A DNA stretch of 15,401 nt, taken from positions 1 to 15,401 of the forward strand of contig ONXO01000069.1 of the NCBI GenBank assembly GCA_900321795.1. Direction: 5' to 3'. A program made the translations under genes and the position numbers. The notes below the pieces were generated by a model. It searched no databases. It was not told the DNA's origin and saw only the letters and a list, made by a program, of their open reading frames with translations. Each line of letters opens with the position of its first letter. Positions within the stretch are counted from its first letter, which is position 1. Source of the stretch: an uncultured Eubacteriales bacterium. GTDB lineage: Bacteria; Bacillota_I; Bacilli_A; RF39; UBA660. Positions 6,691 through 12,741 of the stretch are shown in pieces.

Positions 6691-7848
6691 ATGAAAAAGT
6701 TTATTTTATTAATTATAAGTCTCTTTCTATTTATAGGTACTTTGAAAGCTGAAGTAACTGCACCAGTGAATCTTAAAAGTGAAAGTGGTATTGTGATTGA
6801 AGCTTCTACTAATAAGGTCTTGTTTGAAAAGGACTCTGAAAAGAAAATGGCTCCTGCGTCTATGACTAAAATTATGACTATGCTTTTGATTGAAGAAGCT
6901 TTAGAAGAAAAAACTATATCTTTGGAAGATCAGGTGACAATAAGTCAGAATGCTGCTGGTATGGGTGGTAGTGAAGTTTATCTAGAAGCGGGTAAAACGG
7001 CGTCAGTAAAAGAGCTATTAACTGCAATAGCAATAGGATCTGCGAATGATGCAGCCGTTGCAATGGCTGAAAAAGTAGGTGGAAGCGAAGAAAACTTTGT
7101 TAGAATGATGAATGATAAAGCAAAAGAACTTGGAGCTTTTAATACTACATTTAAAAATCCCCATGGATTAGATGAAGAAGGTCATCTAACTACTGCAAAA
7201 GATATGGCTATCATTGCTTCGGCTTTAGTTAAATATGAAGATATACTAAAGATAACAAGCACTTATGAAACAACATTTACGCATCAAAATGGTAAAAGCA
7301 TATGGCTAGTAAACACTAATTCTCTTATAAAGTTTTATAATGGACTTGATGGGTTAAAGACTGGATTTACTAACAGTGCCGGTTATTGTTTGACGGGCAC
7401 AATGAAACGAAATGATATGAGACTAATAACTGTTGTTATGAACGCCAAAGTTAAAGAGGATAGAAATACAGATACAATTAATATGATGGAATATGCGTTT
7501 TCAATGTATTATAAAAACACTATTTTGTCTAAAGATACAGTACTTGGGACAATGTTTATAGATAACTCTAAAACTAGAGAAGTTAAATACTATTTAGAAA
7601 AAGATGCGAGTGTTGTGCTAGATAAAAATACTAGAGATATTACTTATAATTATGATATTGTTTTAGATGAAGTAAAAGCTCCTTTGAAAGTAGGGGATAA
7701 AGTAGGAACACTTACACTTCATTTTAATAATGAAGACTTAATGTACAATGTTGTGATTCATGAAGAAATAAAAAAAGCTGGTTATTTTACGAGATTGTTT
7801 AATTATTTAAAAGATATTTTAAGTGGTAATGTTAATGTTATAAACTAA
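6691..7848 (+). CDS. dacF: D-alanyl-D-alanine carboxypeptidase (DacF/PBP5 type)
   Basis: Penicillin-binding protein that removes the terminal D-Ala from peptidoglycan stem peptides outside the membrane, 385 aa. A signal peptide (about 1-20) precedes a peptidase S11 domain with S57-M-T-K60 (catalytic Ser and Lys), S117-A-N119 and K223-T-G225. The C-terminal PBP5_C-like beta domain (about 285-370) is present. The start has AGAGGTG upstream. In Bacillus the sporulation paralogue dacF precedes spoIIAA; here dacF is also on the spoIIAA side of the sporulation locus, which favours DacF over a vegetative DacA. The last part (LFNYLKDILSG) may be an amphipathic membrane-anchoring helix. Confidence 0.93.
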   Translation: MKKFILLIISLFLFIGTLKAEVTAPVNLKSESGIVIEASTNKVLFEKDSEKKMAPASMTKIMTMLLIEEALEEKTISLEDQVTISQNAAGMGGSEVYLEAGKTASVKELLTAIAIGSANDAAVAMAEKVGGSEENFVRMMNDKAKELGAFNTTFKNPHGLDEEGHLTTAKDMAIIASALVKYEDILKITSTYETTFTHQNGKSIWLVNTNSLIKFYNGLDGLKTGFTNSAGYCLTGTMKRNDMRLITVVMNAKVKEDRNTDTINMMEYAFSMYYKNTILSKDTVLGTMFIDNSKTREVKYYLEKDASVVLDKNTRDITYNYDIVLDEVKAPLKVGDKVGTLTLHFNNEDLMYNVVIHEEIKKAGYFTRLFNYLKDILSGNVNVIN

Positions 7849-7852
7849 AGCC

Positions 7853-7883
7853 TTTACAATATTACTTTCAAAAACATAATATA
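7853..7883 (+). promoter_or_regulatory. Candidate promoter after dacF
   Basis: TTTACA (7853-7858, 5 of 6) and CATAAT (7875-7880, 5 of 6) are separated by 16 bp. The same bases also fit the mother-cell sigma K type: AC at 7856-7857, 17 bp, CATAATATA (CATANNNTA) at 7875-7883. Which sigma factor would use it cannot be decided here. Confidence 0.4.
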
Positions 7884-7898
7884 TATTAGGTGACATAT

Positions 7899-7943
7899 AT
7901 GAGTTTGTGTGATAAATTCAAAAAATTCAAAAGAAATAGATAA
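7899..7943 (+). CDS. Candidate 14-aa cationic micropeptide
   Basis: A 14-codon ORF, MSLCDKFKKFKRNR, with a perfect ribosome site AGGTGA (7888-7893) 5 nt before the ATG. It is preceded by a candidate promoter and followed 4 nt later by a strong terminator, so promoter, ribosome site, ORF and terminator form a complete unit of about 120 bp. The peptide is basic (6 Lys/Arg-rich C-terminal residues plus one Cys). It matches nothing I know. It could be a real peptide, a leader peptide, or a small RNA with a chance ORF. Confidence 0.4.
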   Translation: MSLCDKFKKFKRNR

Positions 7944-7947
7944 TTCT

Positions 7948-7972
7948 AGTGCTTCAATTGAGGCACTTTTTT
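7948..7972 (+). terminator. Rho-independent terminator after dacF and the micropeptide
   Basis: An 8-bp stem (7948-7955 with 7960-7967, one G-U pair), AATT loop, then a run of six T. Confidence 0.85.
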
Positions 7973-7984
7973 ATTATACTATAA

Positions 7985-8007
7985 CAAAAAAGAGGCAATT
8001 GCCTCTT
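7985..8007 (-). terminator. Rho-independent terminator of the collagen-like gene
   Basis: A perfect 7-bp stem AAGAGGC/GCCTCTT with an AATT loop (7990-8007), followed on the minus strand by a T run (complement of A 7985-7991). It lies 8 nt after the stop of the collagen-like gene. Confidence 0.85.
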
Positions 8008-8015
8008 AAGTGTTT

Positions 8016-9005
8016 CTATATAGTATAAAGTGATATGTCGTCTAAATCAAGGGATTGGTTTCCATCGCCAGTTACGGCGAAAGTTACAGTAATTGCAGTT
8101 GTATCTTCTGGTGCTAGTGAAGTTATAAGCTGATAATATGTGAAGTTAGCATTTGAAGTAGTTAAATCTCCTTCTCTTATAGTTAATGTGCCACCTATTT
8201 CTTCGCCACCAGCAGTGGTAAATGTTACAGTTGCAGTTAAACCTACTTGGTTTCCTTCGCCTCTAGCAAAGAATGATAATAAGTAATAACATCCTCCACC
8301 ATCAACTTCTATTGTTTGGGATATTTCTGAACCATCTTCAATGTTTACTGCAAAATTACCTGTATGAACTCTTCCTAAATCATCTGTTGATACTACACCA
8401 TCTGGATTTGTAAATTCCCAGTCAGTAGGTTGGTTATCAACTACGCTTTCCATAGTACCATTGATTATAAGTTCACCAGATGAGCAACTTGTACCAGGTT
8501 CTCCAGTAGCACCTGTAGCTCCAGTAGCACCTGTAGGCCCTTGAATACCTTGAACACCTTGTAGTCCTTGAGGCCCAGTAGGTCCAATTTCTCCAGTAGC
8601 ACCCGTTGCTCCAGTGGCACCTGTAGTTCCGGTAGCTCCAGCTACACCAGGAAGTCCTTGAGGCCCAGTAGGTCCAACTTCTCCAGTTGCTCCAGTTGCT
8701 CCAGTTGCTCCGGTAGCCCCTGTAGGTCCAGTAGGTCCTTGTTCACCTTGAACACCTTGGATTCCTTGAACACCTTGAGGCCCTGTAGGCCCCATTTCTC
8801 CTGGCACACCTTGTATACCTTGGACTCCTTGAGGTCCAGTAGGGCCTGTAGCACCGGTAGCTCCAGTGGCACCTGTTGCTCCGGTAGCACCAGTAGGTCC
8901 AGTAGGGCCATAACTTACAGGGAAACAGCAGCATCCATAAGTAACACCACCATTAGCTCTGTAATCTTCTATTTTTTGACACGCTCTTGCGTATGAATTA
9001 TTCAT
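8016..9005 (-). CDS. Collagen-like surface protein with C-terminal beta-sandwich domain
   Basis: 329 aa. A short N-terminal region with a CCC cluster (25-27) is followed by about 47 uninterrupted Gly-X-Y triplets (residues 33 to about 173), mainly GAT, GPT, GPQ, GVQ and GIQ, in three or four longer blocks. The C-terminal part (about 174-329) resembles a carbohydrate-binding-like jelly roll: NGTMES ... W, HTGNFAVNI, SQTIEVDGGGCYYLLSFFARG, LDDISLYTI. There is no signal peptide, as for exosporium/spore-surface collagen proteins of the BclA type. Threonine in the Y position is a typical O-glycosylation target, and a glycosyltransferase gene is divergent next to it. The start has AAAGGAG. Base composition is more GC-rich than its neighbours because of the repeat. 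Assignment to the spore surface is an inference. Confidence 0.88.
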   Translation of the reverse strand: MNNSYARACQKIEDYRANGGVTYGCCCFPVSYGPTGPTGATGATGATGATGATGPTGPQGVQGIQGVPGEMGPTGPQGVQGIQGVQGEQGPTGPTGATGATGATGATGEVGPTGPQGLPGVAGATGTTGATGATGATGEIGPTGPQGLQGVQGIQGPTGATGATGATGEPGTSCSSGELIINGTMESVVDNQPTDWEFTNPDGVVSTDDLGRVHTGNFAVNIEDGSEISQTIEVDGGGCYYLLSFFARGEGNQVGLTATVTFTTAGGEEIGGTLTIREGDLTTSNANFTYYQLITSLAPEDTTAITVTFAVTGDGNQSLDLDDISLYTI

Positions 9006-9082
9006 TTTTTAACTCCTTTCACTTTATAATATGAATTAATAAAAAAATGACATAATAAAAAAGCACATTTTTTTGAAATGAA

Positions 9083-9088
9083 TATAAT
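9083..9088 (+). promoter_or_regulatory. TATAAT directly before the glycosyltransferase start
   Basis: A perfect -10 hexamer ends 5 nt before the only possible start codon. If it is used, transcription would begin at or near the A of the ATG and the mRNA would be leaderless. No good -35 is seen, so this is tentative. Confidence 0.3.
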
Positions 9089-9093
9089 AAAGT

Positions 9094-10167
9094 ATGAAAA
9101 AAGTTTATGTATATGCAATTTGTAAAAATGAAGAAAAACATATTAAAAGATGGGTAGAGTCTATGAAAGAAGCGGATTCTATTTATGTTTTAGATACTGG
9201 TTCGACCGATAATTCAGTTAATTTATTGCGAAGTCTTGGTGTAAATGTTACTGTTAAAAATTACGAACACTTTAAGTTCGATGAAGCTAGAAATGATTCT
9301 TTAAACCTCGTTCCTAAAGAAGAATGTATATGTGTATGTACTGATATTGATGAGGTGTTTGACAAAGAATGGAGAAAGAAACTAGATAGTATTTGGAAAG
9401 AAGATACTAAGAGGGTAAGATACAATATGAACTTTACATTTGATGAAGAAGGAAATCCAATAAGTACTTATTTTATTAGTAAAATACATAATAGAAACGA
9501 TTATGTTTGGCAGCATGCGATTCATGAAGTTATTACTTATATTGGTAAAGAACCCGAAAAAGTTATAACAACAGATTTATTTAATATTAATCACTATCCA
9601 GATAGGTCAAAAGGAAGAGATTTCTACTTAGATTTACTTGAAGAAGAAGTAAAAAAGTATCCACAAGATGATAGAAATATGCATTATCTAGGAAGAGAGT
9701 ATATGTATAAAGGAAGATGGACTGATGCAATAGATACATTGATAAGGCATTTAAATTTAGAAAGTAGCACTTGGGATGAAGAAAGAGGGGCATCCATGAG
9801 GTATATTTCAAGATGTTATAAAGCTCTTAATAGATATGATGAAGCAGAACTTTGGCTTATGAAAGCTATAAAAGAAACTCCTTCTGTTAGGGAACCTTAT
9901 GTGGAAAGTGGGATGCTTTATTATGAAAAAAAAGATTATCTTAAATCGCTAGAGTATTTACTTAAAGCTAAACTTATACATAATAGGAGTAGCAAATATA
10001 TTAATGAAGAGTTTGCTTGGAATGAAACAATTTGTGATTTACTTAGTTTAGATTATTATTTTTTGGGGGCTAAAGAAGAAGCTGTGTTTTATGCCAAAGA
10101 AGCTTTAAAGATAAATGATAAAAATGAAAGAATAAGAAATAATTTGAAGTATTTTAATGAAATGTAG
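9094..10167 (+). CDS. Family 2 glycosyltransferase with TPR-like C-terminal repeats
   Basis: 357 aa, cytoplasmic. The N-terminal GT-A domain (about 1-190) starts with the family strand VYVYAICKNEEKHI, then VLDTGSTDNS and the nucleotide-sugar/metal motif D84-I-D86. The C-terminal half (about 190-355) is helical with TPR-like units (for example YLGREYMYKGRWTDAIDTL and GMLYYEKKDYLKSLEYLLKAK). This architecture is known for peptide/protein glycosyltransferases, including the one next to bclA3 in Clostridioides difficile. Its neighbour, a Thr-rich collagen protein, is the obvious substrate. The start is forced: an in-frame TAA lies at 9088-9090 and the N-terminal strand is needed. No ribosome site precedes it. 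Confidence 0.9.
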   Translation: MKKVYVYAICKNEEKHIKRWVESMKEADSIYVLDTGSTDNSVNLLRSLGVNVTVKNYEHFKFDEARNDSLNLVPKEECICVCTDIDEVFDKEWRKKLDSIWKEDTKRVRYNMNFTFDEEGNPISTYFISKIHNRNDYVWQHAIHEVITYIGKEPEKVITTDLFNINHYPDRSKGRDFYLDLLEEEVKKYPQDDRNMHYLGREYMYKGRWTDAIDTLIRHLNLESSTWDEERGASMRYISRCYKALNRYDEAELWLMKAIKETPSVREPYVESGMLYYEKKDYLKSLEYLLKAKLIHNRSSKYINEEFAWNETICDLLSLDYYFLGAKEEAVFYAKEALKINDKNERIRNNLKYFNEM

Positions 10168-10188
10168 GAAATAAACTCTTACATTTTA

Positions 10189-10208
10189 TTTACACCAAAA
10201 AGTGTAAA
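10189..10208 (+). repeat. Small hairpin after the glycosyltransferase gene
   Basis: A perfect 7-bp stem TTTACAC/GTGTAAA with a 6-nt loop, 21 nt after the stop codon. There is no T tract; it may assist the terminator 16 nt downstream. Confidence 0.3.
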
Positions 10209-10223
10209 GTTATAAAATTTTTC

Positions 10224-10263
10224 AGAAAAACAACAATAAAAAAAGTGTTTTTCTATTTTTTTT
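10224..10263 (+). terminator. Terminator of the glycosyltransferase gene
   Basis: A perfect 9-bp stem AGAAAAACA/TGTTTTTCT (10224-10232 with 10246-10254) with a 13-nt A-rich loop, followed by eight T residues. Confidence 0.65.
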
Positions 10264-10276
10264 CGTACGTATAAAG

Positions 10277-10297
10277 TAGAGGAGAAAAAATCCTCTA
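10277..10297 (+). promoter_or_regulatory. Leader hairpin before the frameshifted gene
   Basis: A perfect 7-bp stem TAGAGGA/TCCTCTA with a GAAAAAA loop. It ends 2 nt before the ribosome site AAAGGA, which precedes the ATG at 10314. A TATAAA at 10270-10275 just upstream could be a -10 element. Confidence 0.3.
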
Positions 10298-10313
10298 GAA
10301 AGGATGTGATCTT

Positions 10314-10613
10314 ATGAAAATCTCATAAAAGTTTGTAATAATACTGTCGCTTTGTCACCGATAGTTATGAATGTAGAATTGACAAGTAAGGAGGTTGATC
10401 TAAACTATTGTAAAAAGGTAAAGCTAAAATGCTTAAGTATTTATGAATGTTTTGATAAAAATGCTTTTGTTTTATGATAATTTCATTTACTCGCTTTATA
10501 AACATGATGAAGAATCAAAGGATATACTGAAAAATACAATTACCCATTTAAATATTTTAAATAAATATGTTTTAAAGTATTTAAAAGAATTAAGTGAGAA
10601 TAATAATGAGTAG
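10314..10613 (+). pseudogene. Probable frameshifted gene of about 99 codons, family unknown
   Basis: An ATG at 10314 with AAAGGA upstream runs into a stop after four codons. Adding one A to the A4 run at 10317-10320 would open a frame that reads MKNLIKVCNNTVALSPIVMN and on to position 10477. A second shift, skipping one T of the TTTT run near 10470-10473, then continues as YDNFIYSLYKHDEES to a stop at 10611-10613. The rejoined product would be about 99 aa, with Lys-rich, helical C-terminal sequence. Both breaks lie in homopolymers, so decay and sequencing error are both possible. The end overlaps the ribosome site of the next gene, as in an operon. The second frame alone could make a 50-aa product from the ATG at 10461. 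The family is not recognised. Confidence 0.5.
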
Positions 10614-10627
10614 GAGATGAAATAATA

Positions 10628-11191
10628 ATGAATAAATTAAATGAATTATCGAATGTTAATATTGAAAAAACATTAGAGAACTTAGAAGTTAATGAATTGG
10701 TAGAACTAAAAAATGATGTAAGTGAAATTTTTAAATATAATAAATTGATTAGTAATTATATTAATAAAGTAGATATGTCTAGCAGTGAAAATGTAGAAAA
10801 ACTAAGGGGTTATGTAAGCCAGCTTTATGAAAATCCTGATAAATATATGTCTTTGTTAAAAGTGGTAGCATCTAAAGATGAGATGGAAGCGCTGAACAAT
10901 TTGATAACCAATAAACTAAGTAAATATCAGAAAGAATTAAATGAAAAAAATCTGTCAAAAATATCAGATGAATCTAATGAGAATTATTTAGAAGAAACTA
11001 TTACAGTTAATGGTAAAGATAAAGAATCTTTATCAAGTAAATCTTCTGAAATGCTAGCCTTAAACACTACTCCAATTAAAGAAGTTAGCTATAGCACATT
11101 TTCTAATTTTATATTCATATTTGGACTGTTCACTTTGCTTGTTTCTGTATTGCTTATGATTAGAAATGTCAAAAAAAGTCGTACAAAATAA
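10628..11191 (+). CDS. Unrecognised protein with a single C-terminal membrane segment
   Basis: 187 aa with no signal peptide. Residues 1-150 are polar and mostly helical by appearance, rich in Asn, Glu, Lys and Ser (119-145 looks disordered). One membrane helix (about 157-178, FSNFIFIFGLFTLLVSVLLMI) is followed by the basic tail RNVKKSRTK. This looks like a C-tail-anchored protein, although the basic tail would favour the opposite orientation. TAGGAGATGA (10611-10620) is the ribosome site. It sits directly upstream of the spoIIAA-like gene, inside the dacF-sigF interval, so a sporulation role is plausible but not shown. It does not resemble SpoIIAB. Confidence 0.75.
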   Translation: MNKLNELSNVNIEKTLENLEVNELVELKNDVSEIFKYNKLISNYINKVDMSSSENVEKLRGYVSQLYENPDKYMSLLKVVASKDEMEALNNLITNKLSKYQKELNEKNLSKISDESNENYLEETITVNGKDKESLSSKSSEMLALNTTPIKEVSYSTFSNFIFIFGLFTLLVSVLLMIRNVKKSRTK

Positions 11192-11200
11192 TAATCTAGT

Positions 11201-11209
11201 TTTGTCGAA
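11201..11209 (+). promoter_or_regulatory. Spo0A box upstream of the spoIIAA-like gene
   Basis: TTTGTCGAA matches the Spo0A-binding consensus. A second partial match, TGTCAAA, lies at 11167-11173 in the end of the previous gene. The box is 53 nt before the spoIIAA-like start and 30 nt upstream of a TATTAT (11239-11244) that could be the -10. In Bacillus the spoIIA operon is directly activated by Spo0A~P, so the position is functionally sensible. Confidence 0.6.
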
Positions 11210-11261
11210 GTTGTTTAAAAAAAATAAAAAATAAACTATATTATAGTGGAAGGAACAAAAT

Positions 11262-11609
11262 ATGTTAAATGTAGAAATGGAGTTTAATAAAGGTATTTTG
11301 TTTATTAGATTAGAAGGAGAACTTATTAGTAGAACTGTTAATGTTTTTGAAGAAAAGGTTCTGCCAACAGTTTTAACAAATGGAATAAAGTATGTGGTTA
11401 TTAATATGGATAAAGTTTTTTTACTTGATGAAGAAGGGATGAAAGCTATATCTAATTTGAATGAAATAACTACAAATAATGATGGAAGAACTACTATATG
11501 TTCACTATCTAATACTCTTAGAGAAAGTACTTTGGAATATAAAGGAACTAATCCATTTTATGAAGCAGAAGACGAGCTAAGCGCTTTAAGAGGAGTGATG
11601 AAAATATGA
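11262..11609 (+). CDS. spoIIAA: SpoIIAA-like STAS protein with a non-phosphorylatable DEEG motif
   Basis: 115 aa STAS-domain protein, length as for the anti-sigma-F factor antagonist SpoIIAA (117 aa in Bacillus). It shares the GILFIRLEGEL strand and the overall pattern up to FLLDEEGMKAISN. In Bacillus the corresponding segment is FMDSSG, where Ser58 is phosphorylated by SpoIIAB. Here the motif is D56-E57-E58-G59, so both serines are replaced by Glu and the protein cannot be phosphorylated there; Glu may mimic the phosphorylated state. The start has GTGGAAGGAA upstream. It overlaps the sigma factor gene by 4 nt (ATGA), with no spoIIAB between. Identity as SpoIIAA rests on similarity plus position. 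Confidence 0.8.
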   Translation: MLNVEMEFNKGILFIRLEGELISRTVNVFEEKVLPTVLTNGIKYVVINMDKVFLLDEEGMKAISNLNEITTNNDGRTTICSLSNTLRESTLEYKGTNPFYEAEDELSALRGVMKI

Positions 11610-12265
11610 ATAGAGAAATTGAAATGTTAATTGATGAAAATAAGAACTTAATTTATAAAATAGCATCTAAATATAGTTATTATTATAATATGGAAGACTT
11701 GTTTCAAGTAGGAGTAATTGGTCTTATAAAGGCATATAAAAATTATAAGATGGACTCTACTTGTAAGTTTACGACTTATGCATATAAATATATATTTGGT
11801 GAAATAATCGAATTTATCAAAAATGATAGAACTATGAAAGTTTCAGAAGATGCAATAAAAATATATAAATCATATGAAAAGTCTAAAGAGTTCTTAACAA
11901 ATAAACTAAACAGAGAAGTGTCTTTACTTGAAGTAGCATCATTTATGAACATAGATCCAGTTTATTTAGAAAACACTATTAGTTCTTGTGAATTTACTGT
12001 AAGTTTAGATGCATCTATGAATGAAGATGATTTCTCACTAGAAAATGTAGTCGGCGAAGATAAAAGGGAATTACTTGATGATTTAATTGACTTAAGAAAT
12101 GAACTTGAAATGCTTAATGAAAATGATAGAAAACTAATAGAACTTAGATACTTTAAAGATTATACACAAAGTGAAACTGCAAGGACTTTAGGAATGAGTC
12201 AAGTCCAAGTTTCAAGAAGTGAAAGTGCTATATTAAAGAGAATTAAGACTAAAATAGCTGCATAA
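11606..12265 (+). CDS. sigF: Sporulation sigma factor, SigF-like
   Basis: Sigma-70 family factor of the SigB/SigF/SigG group, 219 aa; directs RNA polymerase to forespore genes. Region 2 (about 10-80) contains NMEDLFQVGVIGLIKAYKNY, FTTYAYKYIFGEI and the -10-reading end NDRTMKVS. Region 3 follows (about 90-135). Region 4 (about 170-215) has LRYFKDYTQSETARTLGMSQVQVSRSE, closely like SigF QTQSEVAERLGISQVQVSR. It is shorter than Bacillus SigF (255 aa): about 30 N-terminal residues before region 2 are missing. The start is fixed by AGGAG (11591-11595) and the 4-nt overlap with spoIIAA. SigG cannot be excluded from sequence alone; neighbours spoIIAA and dacF favour SigF. Confidence 0.88.
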   Translation: MNREIEMLIDENKNLIYKIASKYSYYYNMEDLFQVGVIGLIKAYKNYKMDSTCKFTTYAYKYIFGEIIEFIKNDRTMKVSEDAIKIYKSYEKSKEFLTNKLNREVSLLEVASFMNIDPVYLENTISSCEFTVSLDASMNEDDFSLENVVGEDKRELLDDLIDLRNELEMLNENDRKLIELRYFKDYTQSETARTLGMSQVQVSRSESAILKRIKTKIAA

Positions 12266-12269
12266 ATAT

Positions 12270-12307
12270 AAATAAACTCACCATAATAATTGTAGGTGAG
12301 TTTATTT
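12270..12307 (+). promoter_or_regulatory. 13-bp hairpin that buries the spoVAC ribosome site
   Basis: A perfect 13-bp stem (12270-12282 with 12295-12307, 12-nt loop) fills the gap between the sigF stop and the spoVAC start. Its right arm holds AGGTGAG (12294-12300), the only ribosome site of spoVAC, and reaches the first base of the TTG start. It may be a weak sigF terminator (right end TTTATTTT), a translational block, or both. Confidence 0.6.
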
Positions 12308-12741
12308 TGAAATTAAAAGATTATAAAAAAATAGTTAAGAAAAACTCTAAAAAAGAAGATATTGCTAAGAATGTAATAGTAGCTTTTATAAGTGGGGGAT
12401 TAGTGGGAGTTATCGGACAGGCTTTTGTGACTGTATTAGAAAAATGCTTCTATATGCCACTTAATGAATGTTATATGTATTTAATGATTGCTTTAGTTAT
12501 TATATCATCTATCTTGACTGGGTTAGGAATATTTGACAAGCTTGTTTCATTTTGCAAATGTGGACTTATTGTTCCAACAACTGGTTTTTCACATGCAATG
12601 ACTTCAAGTGCAATGGACCACTCTAGCGAAGGGCTAATTAAGGGAATAGGTGCAAATATATTCAAAATGACTGGAATCATCATTCTTTATGGTCTAGTAA
12701 GTGCATTCTTTTTGGCATTATTGAAGGGAGTGATAATGTGA
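12307..12741 (+). CDS. spoVAC: Stage V sporulation protein AC (SpoVAC)
   Basis: 144 aa inner spore membrane protein of the SpoVA complex, which carries Ca2+-dipicolinic acid into the forespore and out on germination; SpoVAC is the mechanosensitive channel-like part. Three to four membrane segments are visible (about 22-45, 55-76, 85-100, 120-140) with the conserved central GLIVPTTGFSHAMTSSAMDHSSEG, close to Bacillus SpoVAC (150 aa). The start is a rare TTG, with AGGTGAG 6 nt upstream inside a hairpin. The stop overlaps the spoVAD start by 4 nt (GTGA). Confidence 0.93.
   Translation: MKLKDYKKIVKKNSKKEDIAKNVIVAFISGGLVGVIGQAFVTVLEKCFYMPLNECYMYLMIALVIISSILTGLGIFDKLVSFCKCGLIVPTTGFSHAMTSSAMDHSSEGLIKGIGANIFKMTGIIILYGLVSAFFLALLKGVIM

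Noticed and set aside
8490..8910. Periodic repeats that could suggest a CRISPR array
   Set aside because: The period is 9 nt multiples with codon structure and no distinct spacers; it is a collagen-type coding repeat.
8568..8996. Ser/Cys/Arg-rich ORF opposite the collagen-like gene, and further ORFs in other frames there
   Set aside because: They are shadows of the Gly-X-Y repeat: periodic codons in the real gene keep other frames open. No ribosome site precedes them.
9017..9040. CATATTATA on the minus strand as a mother-cell sigma promoter for the collagen-like gene
   Set aside because: The -10 fits, but no matching -35 is at the right distance and the start point would fall in the ribosome site.
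10310..11261. A hidden or decayed spoIIAB upstream of spoIIAA
   Set aside because: Neither the frameshifted gene nor the 187-aa protein shows HATPase N, G1 or G2 boxes.
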